DNA of 8,469 nucleotides, from positions 1 to 8,469 of the forward strand of contig CAMBYA010000085.1 in NCBI GenBank assembly GCA_945872035.1. The letters run 5' to 3'. The position numbers and the translations under genes were made by a program. The notes beneath the pieces were generated by a model. The model worked only from the letters and a program-made list of their open reading frames with translations, did no database searches and was not told the origin of the DNA. The stretch's first letter is position 1. Each line of letters starts with the position of its first letter. The DNA is from Rhizobium sp. Q54. Its GTDB lineage: Bacteria; Pseudomonadota; Alphaproteobacteria; SMXS01. This document shows positions 1 to 5,532 of this stretch, in pieces.

Positions 1-182
1 TCGCCCGCGCCCAGGCCCGGCAGCGACAGGGTGCGGACCATGCCGACGCCGCTGCCCGTGGTCGACAGGGTCGAGCCTTCCAGCGGCGGCATCCAGGTCA
101 GCAGCCCGCCGAAGTCGCCGATCGCCGCCCACGCTTTCGCCGCCGGCACGTTCATCGCCATGGTCCCGATCGCATATCCCAT
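1..182 (-). CDS. SRPBCC-fold protein, N-terminal part (polyketide cyclase/dehydrase-like)
   Basis: Only the first 60 codons are inside the window; the gene runs off the left edge. The start ATG (180-182) is preceded by a good ribosome binding site, GGGGGA seven bases upstream, which favours it over the internal ATGs at codons 8 and 10. The visible protein has the typical opening of the SRPBCC (START/Bet v 1-like) superfamily. There is a short beta strand with a VPAAKAW motif (residues 12-18), the first helix 'AxxxWAAIGDFGGLLTWMPP' (15-33), then 'EGSTLSTTGSGVGMVRTLSL' (35-54), where families such as Polyketide_cyc2 place strands two and three. Such proteins form a hydrophobic ligand pocket. 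Many are annotated only as polyketide cyclase/dehydrase or lipid-transport-like, so no substrate can be given. It lies in the same direction as, and 69 bases after, the orphan gene. Family assignment is fairly sure; function is unknown. Confidence 0.8.
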   Translation of the reverse strand, partial: MGYAIGTMAMNVPAAKAWAAIGDFGGLLTWMPPLEGSTLSTTGSGVGMVRTLSLPGLGAG

Positions 183-251
183 CGTTAAGTCCCCCGTTTC
201 GACTGGATGTTGAGAGAGATTAGCGGAAGCGGGCTCTAACAGCGAGCACAC

Positions 252-554
252 CTACTCCACAAGCCTCCAATCAATCACCGGCTCGCGTTTGTCCTCGTAG
301 TATTTCTTCTTCTCCAATAGACCGTAGAAGAGCGTTCCATGAATTCCCAACACTTCTGATTTCGAGATAGCTCGCTCCCAGATCGGCGCCATAAGATTCT
401 CTACGTTCTCGTCTCCGAGCCTCTCAACAACGTCCTCGATAAATTCTATGTCCTGTCCGGCACTAGGAAATAGCAACGCAAACTCTTCGTCTGTGACGGC
501 ATAGATGGCGTATCGAGCGTTAATTGCATCGTCAATAATTTGAATATTTTTCAT
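252..554 (-). CDS. AT-rich orphan gene, 100-residue hypothetical protein
   Basis: I do not recognise this protein. It is a complete 100-residue frame, ATG (552-554) to TAG (252-254), with GAGG only two bases before the start, a poor spacing. The product is small, soluble and acidic, with no signal peptide or membrane segment. The N-terminus (1-30) looks like alternating strand and turn ending in 'DEEFALLFP'. The middle (33-63) is an acidic helix-rich stretch, 'QDIEFIEDVVERLGDE'. A conserved-looking core 'GIHGTLFYGLL' (70-80) is followed by a charged 'EKKKYYEDKRE' tail. Base composition is out of place: 301-540 is about 46% GC by hand count, while the neighbours are 60-75%. Together with the unrelated genes on both sides this suggests a horizontally acquired gene. 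It could be the orphaned antitoxin or immunity half of a lost pair, but nothing in the sequence shows that. It lies 77 bases after the P450 stop and could be co-transcribed with it. Confidence 0.75.
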   Translation of the reverse strand: MKNIQIIDDAINARYAIYAVTDEEFALLFPSAGQDIEFIEDVVERLGDENVENLMAPIWERAISKSEVLGIHGTLFYGLLEKKKYYEDKREPVIDWRLVE

Positions 555-631
555 GGCCTCACAACACCTGAGAAACTCACACAGCCTCGGTGTAATGTGG
601 ACGCTTCCGAACCGCTTAAGAACCTATTTCC

Positions 632-1921
632 TCACCTTTTGTCGAACTGCACATACAGCTCCGGCAGGCTGCGCAGGATGACGCTGGGCTCGGCCCTGGG
701 CTCCGGGTGTCCGGGCGTCAGGCGGAAGTTCTTCATCCGGGACAGCAGGGCGGGGAAGCCCAGGTTCAGCTCCTGCCGGGCGAGCGGCGCGCCGACGCAG
801 TGATGGATGCCCGAGCCGAAGGCCAGCTGCGAGCCGGCGTTCTTGCGGTGAATGTCCACCTGCACCGGGCACTCGAAATGGCGCTCGTCCCGGTTCGCCG
901 CGCCGTAGCGCAGCATCAGCATGGACCCGGCCTTCAGCGGATAGCCGCCCAGCTCGGTGTCCCTGGTCACCACGCGGGGCAGGCCCTGCACAGGCGCCTC
1001 GAGACGCAGTGCTTCCTCGCAGAAGGTGCGCACGGCCTTGGGGTCGCCGACCAGCTGCTCCTGGATTTCCGGGTTCTGGCACAGCAGCAGCATGCCCCAG
1101 CCGAAGGTGCTGGTGGTGGTTTCGTGACCGGCGACCAGGAACTGGTTGAGGATGCTCCAGGTCTCGGCCGGGTTCAGCGGACGATCCTCGTCCTCCAGCC
1201 GCACCTCGCCCAGGATGGTGCACATGTCGTCGCGCGGATCCTTGCGGCGCGCTTCGACCAGCCCGACCATGAAGTTCTGCAGGTCGACCATCACCTGCGC
1301 CCGGCGAAGCAGCTCGTCGTCGGAATGCATGGTGAGGCGCAGGCCCGACGCGGCCACGGTCGCGCCCTCGTAGAAAAACGGCCGGTCCTCGGGCGCCACG
1401 CCCAGCCGGTCGGCGATGATCCGCAGCGGCACCGGCAGGGCGAAGGCCTCCATGAAGTCCACTTCGCCCTTGTCGATGAAGCTGTCGATGGTCTCGTCGA
1501 TGATCTGCTGGATGTAGGGTTCCATCTTGCGCACGTTGCCGGCCGTGAACACCCGGTCCACCTGCGAGCGGTATTTCCGGTGCGTCGGCGGATCGGCGGT
1601 CAGCAGGGTATTGACCGGCGGATGCATCTGGCTGGCGATCGCGAGGAATTTTTCGCGCACCGGTGCGGCCGCGTTCTCCAGCCAGTGCTGCCTTGTGCCG
1701 TTGAGGAACGGCCCGAAATTGCTGGAATAGGTGTCGGTGTCGCGCAGCACCTGCATCAGCAGGTCGTAGCGGGTGACGACGTGCATGTTGGCGGCCGGCA
1801 TGAAGTGGACCGGAGAGTCGTCGCGCAGCCGCTGATAGGCGTCCCACGGATCGACCAGCACGGCCGGATCGAACAGGTTGATGTCGTCGACGCTCGACGG
1901 CTCCTTGGCGGCGGTGCTCAT
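632..1921 (-). CDS. Cytochrome P450 monooxygenase (soluble bacterial type)
   Basis: A complete 429-residue bacterial class-I-type P450, a normal length for the family and without an N-terminal membrane anchor. Every family landmark is present. The C-helix region is 'DPPTHRKYR' (110-118), with H114/R118 facing the haem propionates. The I-helix oxygen-activation motif is AGHETTT (264-270), with E267 and T268. The K-helix ExxR is E303-R306, and the haem-binding loop is FGSGIHHCVG (368-377), with C375 as axial thiolate. It would insert one oxygen atom into an organic substrate using electrons from a ferredoxin and its reductase; neither gene lies in the window. Start ATG (1919-1921) has AGGAAG eight bases upstream and GGGGAA just before it. 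Transcription probably begins in the 197-bp divergent region shared with the PPOX gene. The substrate cannot be deduced. Similar P450s act on terpenes, steroids, fatty acids or aromatic compounds. Family assignment is essentially certain. Confidence 0.97.
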   Translation of the reverse strand: MSTAAKEPSSVDDINLFDPAVLVDPWDAYQRLRDDSPVHFMPAANMHVVTRYDLLMQVLRDTDTYSSNFGPFLNGTRQHWLENAAAPVREKFLAIASQMHPPVNTLLTADPPTHRKYRSQVDRVFTAGNVRKMEPYIQQIIDETIDSFIDKGEVDFMEAFALPVPLRIIADRLGVAPEDRPFFYEGATVAASGLRLTMHSDDELLRRAQVMVDLQNFMVGLVEARRKDPRDDMCTILGEVRLEDEDRPLNPAETWSILNQFLVAGHETTTSTFGWGMLLLCQNPEIQEQLVGDPKAVRTFCEEALRLEAPVQGLPRVVTRDTELGGYPLKAGSMLMLRYGAANRDERHFECPVQVDIHRKNAGSQLAFGSGIHHCVGAPLARQELNLGFPALLSRMKNFRLTPGHPEPRAEPSVILRSLPELYVQFDKR

Positions 1922-2118
1922 TTCCCCAGCTTCCTTTCAACGTCCCGGTTCGGCTTCGGCGCGTTTCCCGTCGCGCCGTCGTGCCAGTATGACTCGCCCG
2001 GTATTCGAGACAATAAATTTTTTCTGGTTTTTTCAGCGCCAGCGCAGGTCGGAACTTTCACTTTTTCCAGCACGCATGAATGGTTAGTCTGCGCCGGTAA
2101 CAAAACCGGGGAATCAGC
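1922..2118. promoter_or_regulatory. Divergent intergenic control region between P450 and PPOX genes
   Basis: These 197 bases separate two genes reading away from each other, so both promoters should lie here. The region is distinctly more AT-rich than its surroundings, especially 2008-2035. The most credible single element is the minus-strand promoter described separately. For the plus-strand PPOX gene I see only weak candidates, for example an extended -10-like TGGTTAGTCT at 2081-2090 with no convincing -35. A short inverted repeat, CCGGT-6-ACCGG (2094-2109), ends in the GGGG of the PPOX ribosome binding site. No regulator gene lies next to it. Confidence 0.6.
1986..2035 (-). promoter_or_regulatory. 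Candidate sigma70-type promoter of the P450 gene with phased A-tracts upstream
   Basis: Read on the minus strand, TTGTCT (plus 2008-2013) is followed 16 bases later by CATACT (plus 1986-1991). These resemble TTGACA and TATAAT at four of six positions each. Directly upstream of the -35 lie two runs of six A (plus-strand T runs at 2018-2023 and 2028-2033) exactly ten bases apart, an arrangement expected of an UP element or an intrinsically bent promoter. Transcription would start near 1979, giving a leader of about 58 bases. The match is by eye only. Confidence 0.4.
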
Positions 2119-2529
2119 ATGATCGGGAACGATCCGAAGTTCGATCAATTCATCACCGACCATCGCTGGGCCGTCGTCACCACCCTGCGCAAGAGCGGCA
2201 CGCCGTCGAGCACCTTCGTGGCCTATGCGCGCGACGGCGACACGCTGGTGATCAGCACGCCCGGCTACACGTTCAAGCGCAAGTCGCTGGAGCGGGACCC
2301 GCGCGTCGCGGTCTGCTGCTGCACCAACAGCGAGCCATTCAATTTCGTGACGGTCGAGGGCCGGGCGACGGTGGAGAAGGACAATCTCGTTGCCATGACG
2401 AAGAAGGTGTTCGCCAACATCGAGGGCACCGGCTGGACCGAACCCGAGGATCTGCCGGGCTGGCTGGACAAGCAGGACCGCGTCATCCTCCGCATCCATC
2501 CGGAAAAGGTCTACGGCGTCATCCGCTGA
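2119..2529 (+). CDS. PPOX-class (pyridoxamine 5'-phosphate oxidase-like) split-barrel flavin protein
   Basis: A complete 136-residue protein with the single split beta-barrel domain of the pyridoxamine 5'-phosphate oxidase-like superfamily. It fits the short family usually annotated 'PPOX class F420-dependent oxidoreductase'. Hallmarks in order are 'HRWAVVTTLRKSGTP' (15-29), 'FVAYARDGDTLVISTPG' (33-49), the phosphate-contacting basic stretch FKRKSLERDPRVAV (52-65), and the C-terminal 'VILRIHPEKVYGV' (122-134). A run of three cysteines (66-68) after the fourth strand is unusual. Members bind FMN, F420 or haem; in a proteobacterium F420 is not assured and FMN is at least as likely. GGGGAA stands six bases before the ATG. 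The stop codon is one base from the start of the EamA transporter, so the two form a tight operon with probable translational coupling. The substrate is unknown. Confidence 0.88.
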   Translation: MIGNDPKFDQFITDHRWAVVTTLRKSGTPSSTFVAYARDGDTLVISTPGYTFKRKSLERDPRVAVCCCTNSEPFNFVTVEGRATVEKDNLVAMTKKVFANIEGTGWTEPEDLPGWLDKQDRVILRIHPEKVYGVIR

Positions 2530-2530
2530 G

Positions 2531-3496
2531 ATGGCCGACGAGCCGCCAGCCGCGCCCGCCAACGGACTGCAGAAGCTTCAGGCCGCCATCACCCTGATGC
2601 CGCCGACGGCCAAGGCCGTCTGCCTGATGATCTTCTCGGCGCTGATGTTCCAGTCCATGAACGCGGTGATCCGGCACGTGTCGGACCTGGGCCTGCATCC
2701 CTTCGAGATCGCCTTCTTCCGCAACGTCTTCGGCATCCTGGTGCTGGTGCCGCTGGTCATGCGCTATGGCATCGGCGTGATGCGCACCAGCCGGTTCGAC
2801 CTGCACCTGCTGCGCGGCGTGATCAACGTCGTGTCCATGCTGTGCTTCTTCTATTCGGTCACGGTCGCGCCGCTCGCCAGCGTTGCCTCGCTGGGCTTCA
2901 CCTTGCCGCTGTTCGTGACCCTCTACGCCACCTTCATGCTGAAGGAGCGGCTGCATTCCCGGCGGCTGACGGCGCTCGGCATCGGCGTGGTCGGGGCGCT
3001 GCTGATCATCCGGCCCGGATCGGATGACATGAACCTGGGCAACCTGATCGTGCTCGGCGGCACGGCAATCTGGGGCCTGGCGCTGATGGTGATCAAGGTC
3101 CAGTCGCGCACCGACACGTCGCTCAACATCACCTTGTGGTCGTCGATCATGCTGGCGCTGCTGTCGGCCATACCGGCGCTGCTGGTGTGGAAGGCGCCGG
3201 ACGGCGAGCAGTTCGCGTGGATGGCGCTGACCGGGTTGCTCGGCACCGCCGGCACCATGGCGGTCGCCCAGTCGATGAAGCTGGCCGAGGCCAGCGCGGT
3301 CATGCCGTTCGACTTCACCAAGCTGGTCTGGGCGGCGCTGATCGGCTACCTGGCATTCGGCCAGGTGCCCGACGTCTGGGTCTGGATCGGCGGCGCGGTG
3401 ATCTTCTCCAGCACGGTCTACCTGACCTACCGGGAATCCCGGCTGGCCAGGGCCGGCAAGCTGCACCCGCGCCAGGGCGCGCCCCTGGACCTTTAG
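2531..3496 (+). CDS. EamA/DMT-superfamily transporter, ten membrane segments
   Basis: A complete 321-residue integral membrane protein made of two EamA repeats, roughly residues 28-161 and 170-300, each about five hydrophobic segments. This is the standard architecture and length of the drug/metabolite transporter superfamily. The first repeat shows the usual 'PFEIAFFRNVFGILVLVPL' (57-75) and the junction after the fourth segment, 'FMLKERLHSRRLTALGIGVVG' split at 135-155. The second repeat carries 'AEASAVMPFDFTKLVWAALIGYLAFGQVPD', spread over 252-281. Proteins of this type move small metabolites such as amino acids, nucleosides or carboxylates, or export toxic compounds, across the inner membrane; the substrate here cannot be read from sequence. 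There is no clear ribosome binding site. The ATG follows the PPOX stop by one base, so ribosomes probably re-initiate. An internal ATG at codon 23 would keep all membrane segments. Its TAG stop overlaps the threonine aldolase stop. Confidence 0.93.
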   Translation: MADEPPAAPANGLQKLQAAITLMPPTAKAVCLMIFSALMFQSMNAVIRHVSDLGLHPFEIAFFRNVFGILVLVPLVMRYGIGVMRTSRFDLHLLRGVINVVSMLCFFYSVTVAPLASVASLGFTLPLFVTLYATFMLKERLHSRRLTALGIGVVGALLIIRPGSDDMNLGNLIVLGGTAIWGLALMVIKVQSRTDTSLNITLWSSIMLALLSAIPALLVWKAPDGEQFAWMALTGLLGTAGTMAVAQSMKLAEASAVMPFDFTKLVWAALIGYLAFGQVPDVWVWIGGAVIFSSTVYLTYRESRLARAGKLHPRQGAPLDL

Positions 3497-4527
3497 GCGG
3501 CCAGCTCGATCAGCGCTTCCACATCGTCTTCCGAGGTCGCCGGGCTGGTCACCAGCCGCCGTCCGTCCGGTCCCGCGGTCGGCCAGTCGAGGAACAGGAA
3601 CCCGGCGTCGCGCAGCCGCATGGCCACCTCGTCGGGCATGCGCACGAACAGTTCGTTGGCGTGGACCGGATGCGCCAGGTCGAAGCCCAGCGCGTCGAAG
3701 GCGTCGGCCAGGGCCGAGGCCATGCGGTTCGAATGCGCCGCGTTCTTCAGCCATAGATCGCCGTCCAGATAGGCGTGCAGCTGGGCCGAGAAGAACCGCG
3801 ACTTGGACAGCAGCTGCCCGGCGCGCTTGCGGCGATAGGCCATGTCTTTCGCCAGCGCCGGATCGAACACGATCACCGCCTCGGCGGCCAGCGCGCCGTT
3901 CTTGGTCGCGCCGAACGACAGGATGTCGACACCCGCCCTCCAGCTGATCTCGGCCGGCGTGCAGTCCAGGCTGGCGACAGCATTGCCGAAGCGGGCGCCG
4001 TCCATGTGCACCCGCATCTTGCGCTCGCGCGCCCAGGACGCGATGTTGGCGACTTCCCTGACCGAATAGACCGTCCCGGCCTCGGTTGCCTGCGACAGGC
4101 TGACCGCGCCGGGCTGGGTCTGGTGCTGGTCGTTCAGGCGGAAGTTCCGATACGCCTTCTCCAGCGTCTCCAGGGTCAGCATGCCGTGGTCGGACGCGAT
4201 GCCGAACAGCTTGGCGCCGCCCGTGTAGAACTCTGGCGCGCCGCATTCGTCGCGGATGACATGCGCGTGCTCGTGGCACAGCACCGCGCCCCAGGGCGGG
4301 CAGCAGGCGGCCAGCGACAGCGCGTTGGCAGCGGTGCCGGTCGCCACGAGAAACACCTCTACCTGATGCTCGAACAGCGCCGAGAATTTCTCCGTCAGCG
4401 ACACGGTCAGCGGATCGGCGCCATAGCCGGGCGCCGAACCTTCGTTCGCGCGGCCGATGGCGGCGAGGATCTCGGGCGAGATGCCGGCGCTGTTGTCGCT
4501 GAGAAAGCTGCGCGTTTTGATGTTCAT
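3493..4527 (-). CDS. Low-specificity L-threonine aldolase (PLP enzyme)
   Basis: A complete 344-residue fold-type I PLP enzyme that cleaves L-threonine or allo-threonine to glycine and acetaldehyde in the cytosol. It follows the Pseudomonas-type aldolase closely in length and motifs. These are 'FLSDNSAGISPEI' (8-20), the phosphate-binding 'ATGTAAN' (62-68), 'CHEHAHVIRDECGAPEF' (84-100) with H89 as the residue stacking on PLP, and 'HMDGARFGNA' (174-183) with D176 and R179. 'SFGATKNG' (204-211) carries K209, the Schiff-base lysine. The reading frame stays open upstream through the antisense of the crotonase gene. The true start is ATG 4525-4527, because homologues begin just before the SDN motif and an AGAAGAGG stretch precedes this ATG. 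The gene is convergent with the transporter, sharing four bases at the stops, and divergent from the crotonase. It might supply glycine or degrade beta-hydroxy amino acids. Confidence 0.95.
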   Translation of the reverse strand: MNIKTRSFLSDNSAGISPEILAAIGRANEGSAPGYGADPLTVSLTEKFSALFEHQVEVFLVATGTAANALSLAACCPPWGAVLCHEHAHVIRDECGAPEFYTGGAKLFGIASDHGMLTLETLEKAYRNFRLNDQHQTQPGAVSLSQATEAGTVYSVREVANIASWARERKMRVHMDGARFGNAVASLDCTPAEISWRAGVDILSFGATKNGALAAEAVIVFDPALAKDMAYRRKRAGQLLSKSRFFSAQLHAYLDGDLWLKNAAHSNRMASALADAFDALGFDLAHPVHANELFVRMPDEVAMRLRDAGFLFLDWPTAGPDGRRLVTSPATSEDDVEALIELAA

Positions 4528-4629
4528 GACCTCTTCTCGTTTCAGGACGAGGTGGCTAACGTACCAATCACGCATGAAGGCGCAAGTCCGATGCCGGAAC
4601 AGAGCGCGCCGCAACCCCGGGGAGAGATC
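4528..4629. promoter_or_regulatory. Divergent control region between threonine aldolase and crotonase
   Basis: This 102-base gap must carry promoters for both genes. On the minus strand TTGCGC (plus 4580-4585) and TACGTT (plus 4558-4563) lie 16 bases apart and could serve the aldolase; the -10 match is poor. For the crotonase I see a good ribosome binding site, GGGGAGAG, at 4619-4626 but no convincing promoter hexamers. No clear operator palindrome was found. Confidence 0.35.
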
Positions 4630-5406
4630 ATGGAACCGCAACTCATCAAGACCGAGATCGTCGACGACCACATCGCGCTGGTCACCATCGACAATCCGCC
4701 CGTCAACGCCCACAGCACCCAGGTGCTGGACGAGCTGATGTGGACGTTCGACACGCTCAGCGACCGCGACGAGGTGCGGGTCGCCGTGCTGACCGGCGCC
4801 GGCAAGGTGTTCTGCGCCGGCGCCGACATCAAGTCGAGGGTCGGCGTCGAGCGCAAGCCGGGCGACCACTGGCAGGGGAGCCGGCGCGCCCGCGAGGCCT
4901 ATCACTGCATCATGGAATGCCAGAAGCCGGTGATCGCCGCGATCAATGGCCCGGCGCTGGGCGGCGGCCTCGCCATCGCCGCGTCCTGCGACATCCTCGT
5001 GGCGTCCGAGAAGGGCTGTCTCGGCCTGCCGGAGATCGATGTCGGCCTGCTGGGCGGCGGCCGCCATGCCCAGCGGCTGTTCGGCCATTCGCGGCTGCGG
5101 CGGATGATGCTGACCGGCCTGCGCGTCTACGGCCCCGAGCTGTACCGCCTCGGCATCGTCGAGGAATGCACCACGCCCGAGAACCTGATGGATGTCGCCA
5201 TGGGCCTGGCGCGCGAGATCGCGTCGAAGAGCCCCATCGCCAGCCGCCTCGCCAAGCACGCGCTCAACCAGATCGAGGAAATGAGCCTGCGCGACGGCTA
5301 CCGCTTCGAGCAGGGCATGACCGGCCAGCTCGGCAAGACCGAGGATTCGAAGGAGGCCATGCGCGCCTTCGTCGAGAAGCGCAAGGCGGTGTTCACGGGG
5401 CGGTAG
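4630..5406 (+). CDS. Crotonase-fold protein (enoyl-CoA hydratase/isomerase family)
   Basis: A complete 258-residue crotonase, normal for the family, acting on an acyl-CoA thioester in the cytosol. The two oxyanion-hole segments are clear: 'VFCAGADIKS' (60-69) and 'NGPALGGGLAIAASCDI' (106-122), with the backbone amides near A63/G64 and G112. Family signatures 'LGLPEIDVGLLGGG' (131-144) and the C-terminal helical arm ending in 'AFVEKRKAVFTGR' are present. Aligned by eye to mammalian enoyl-CoA hydratase, E135 matches the catalytic Glu164. The Glu144 position, in GGGCE of the standard enzyme, is alanine (A115), so a normal hydratase mechanism is doubtful. Isomerase, hydrolase, decarboxylase or other crotonase chemistry is possible. 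The chosen ATG has GGGGAGAG just upstream. An in-frame ATG at 4591 would add 13 residues (MPEQSAPQPRGEI) but has no ribosome binding site. It is a single-gene unit divergent from the threonine aldolase. Confidence 0.92.
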   Translation: MEPQLIKTEIVDDHIALVTIDNPPVNAHSTQVLDELMWTFDTLSDRDEVRVAVLTGAGKVFCAGADIKSRVGVERKPGDHWQGSRRAREAYHCIMECQKPVIAAINGPALGGGLAIAASCDILVASEKGCLGLPEIDVGLLGGGRHAQRLFGHSRLRRMMLTGLRVYGPELYRLGIVEECTTPENLMDVAMGLAREIASKSPIASRLAKHALNQIEEMSLRDGYRFEQGMTGQLGKTEDSKEAMRAFVEKRKAVFTGR

Positions 5407-5418
5407 GGAACAGCACTC

Positions 5419-5532
5419 CCCCTATTTTTGTCATCCCCGCCTTGCGCGGGGATCCATCTTTGTGCAGGCGACGCCGTAGCCGGCATGGACATGGGTCCCC
5501 GCGCAAGGCGGGGATGACATGAAGATTAGGGG
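5419..5532. repeat. Long inverted repeat made of two hairpins (dispersed palindromic repeat, possible bidirectional transcription stop)
   Basis: Arms at 5429-5457 and 5491-5519 are reverse complements over 29 bases with one mismatch, separated by 33 bases. Each arm is itself a hairpin: 5433-5440 pairs with 5446-5453 (8 bp, loop of 5), and 5496-5502 pairs with 5508-5514 (7 bp, loop of 5). Outside the arms CCCCTA (5419-5424) and TAGGGG (5527-5532) pair again across short unmatched gaps. The TGTCATCCCCGC...GCGGGGAT motif resembles short palindromic repeats scattered through many alphaproteobacterial genomes. It fills almost all of the gap between two converging genes and reaches into the stop codon of the DUF2339 gene. 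There is no U-tract after the long stem on either strand, so it is not a textbook intrinsic terminator. It encodes no transposase. Confidence 0.9.

Noticed and set aside
183..251. Terminator between the orphan gene and the SRPBCC gene
   Set aside because: No stable stem followed by a T run could be found in this gap on the minus strand.
624..1940. A 438-residue minus-strand frame overlapping the P450 in another register, and a 471-residue plus-strand frame opposite it (707-2122)
   Set aside because: Arg/Ala/Gly-rich or His/Val-rich low-complexity translations typical of high-GC shadow frames; the P450 frame has all family motifs.
2094..2109. CCGGT-6-ACCGG inverted repeat before the PPOX start as an operator or riboswitch
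   Set aside because: Five base pairs only, in GC-rich DNA where such repeats are common; not enough to call a specific site.
2519..4279. A 586-residue minus-strand frame covering the transporter and part of the threonine aldolase
   Set aside because: Arg/Gln/Asp-rich shadow without recognisable domain, lying over two well-supported genes.
3775..4629. N-terminal extension of about 285 residues on the crotonase
   Set aside because: The extension is antisense to the threonine aldolase; the 258-residue form starting at 4630 is full length for the family.
4528..5259. N-terminal extension of about 244 residues on the threonine aldolase
   Set aside because: The added part is antisense to the crotonase and has no family similarity; aldolases of this type begin just before the SDN motif, where an ATG with a ribosome binding site is found.
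5429..5519. The inverted repeat as terminal repeats of an insertion sequence
   Set aside because: Only 33 bases lie between the arms, no transposase is present, and I saw no flanking direct duplication; CCCCTA/TAGGGG at the edges are inverted, not direct.
5429..5519. The repeat pair as a minimal CRISPR (two repeats, one spacer of 33 bases)
   Set aside because: The two copies are in opposite orientation, not direct repeats, and no cas gene is near.
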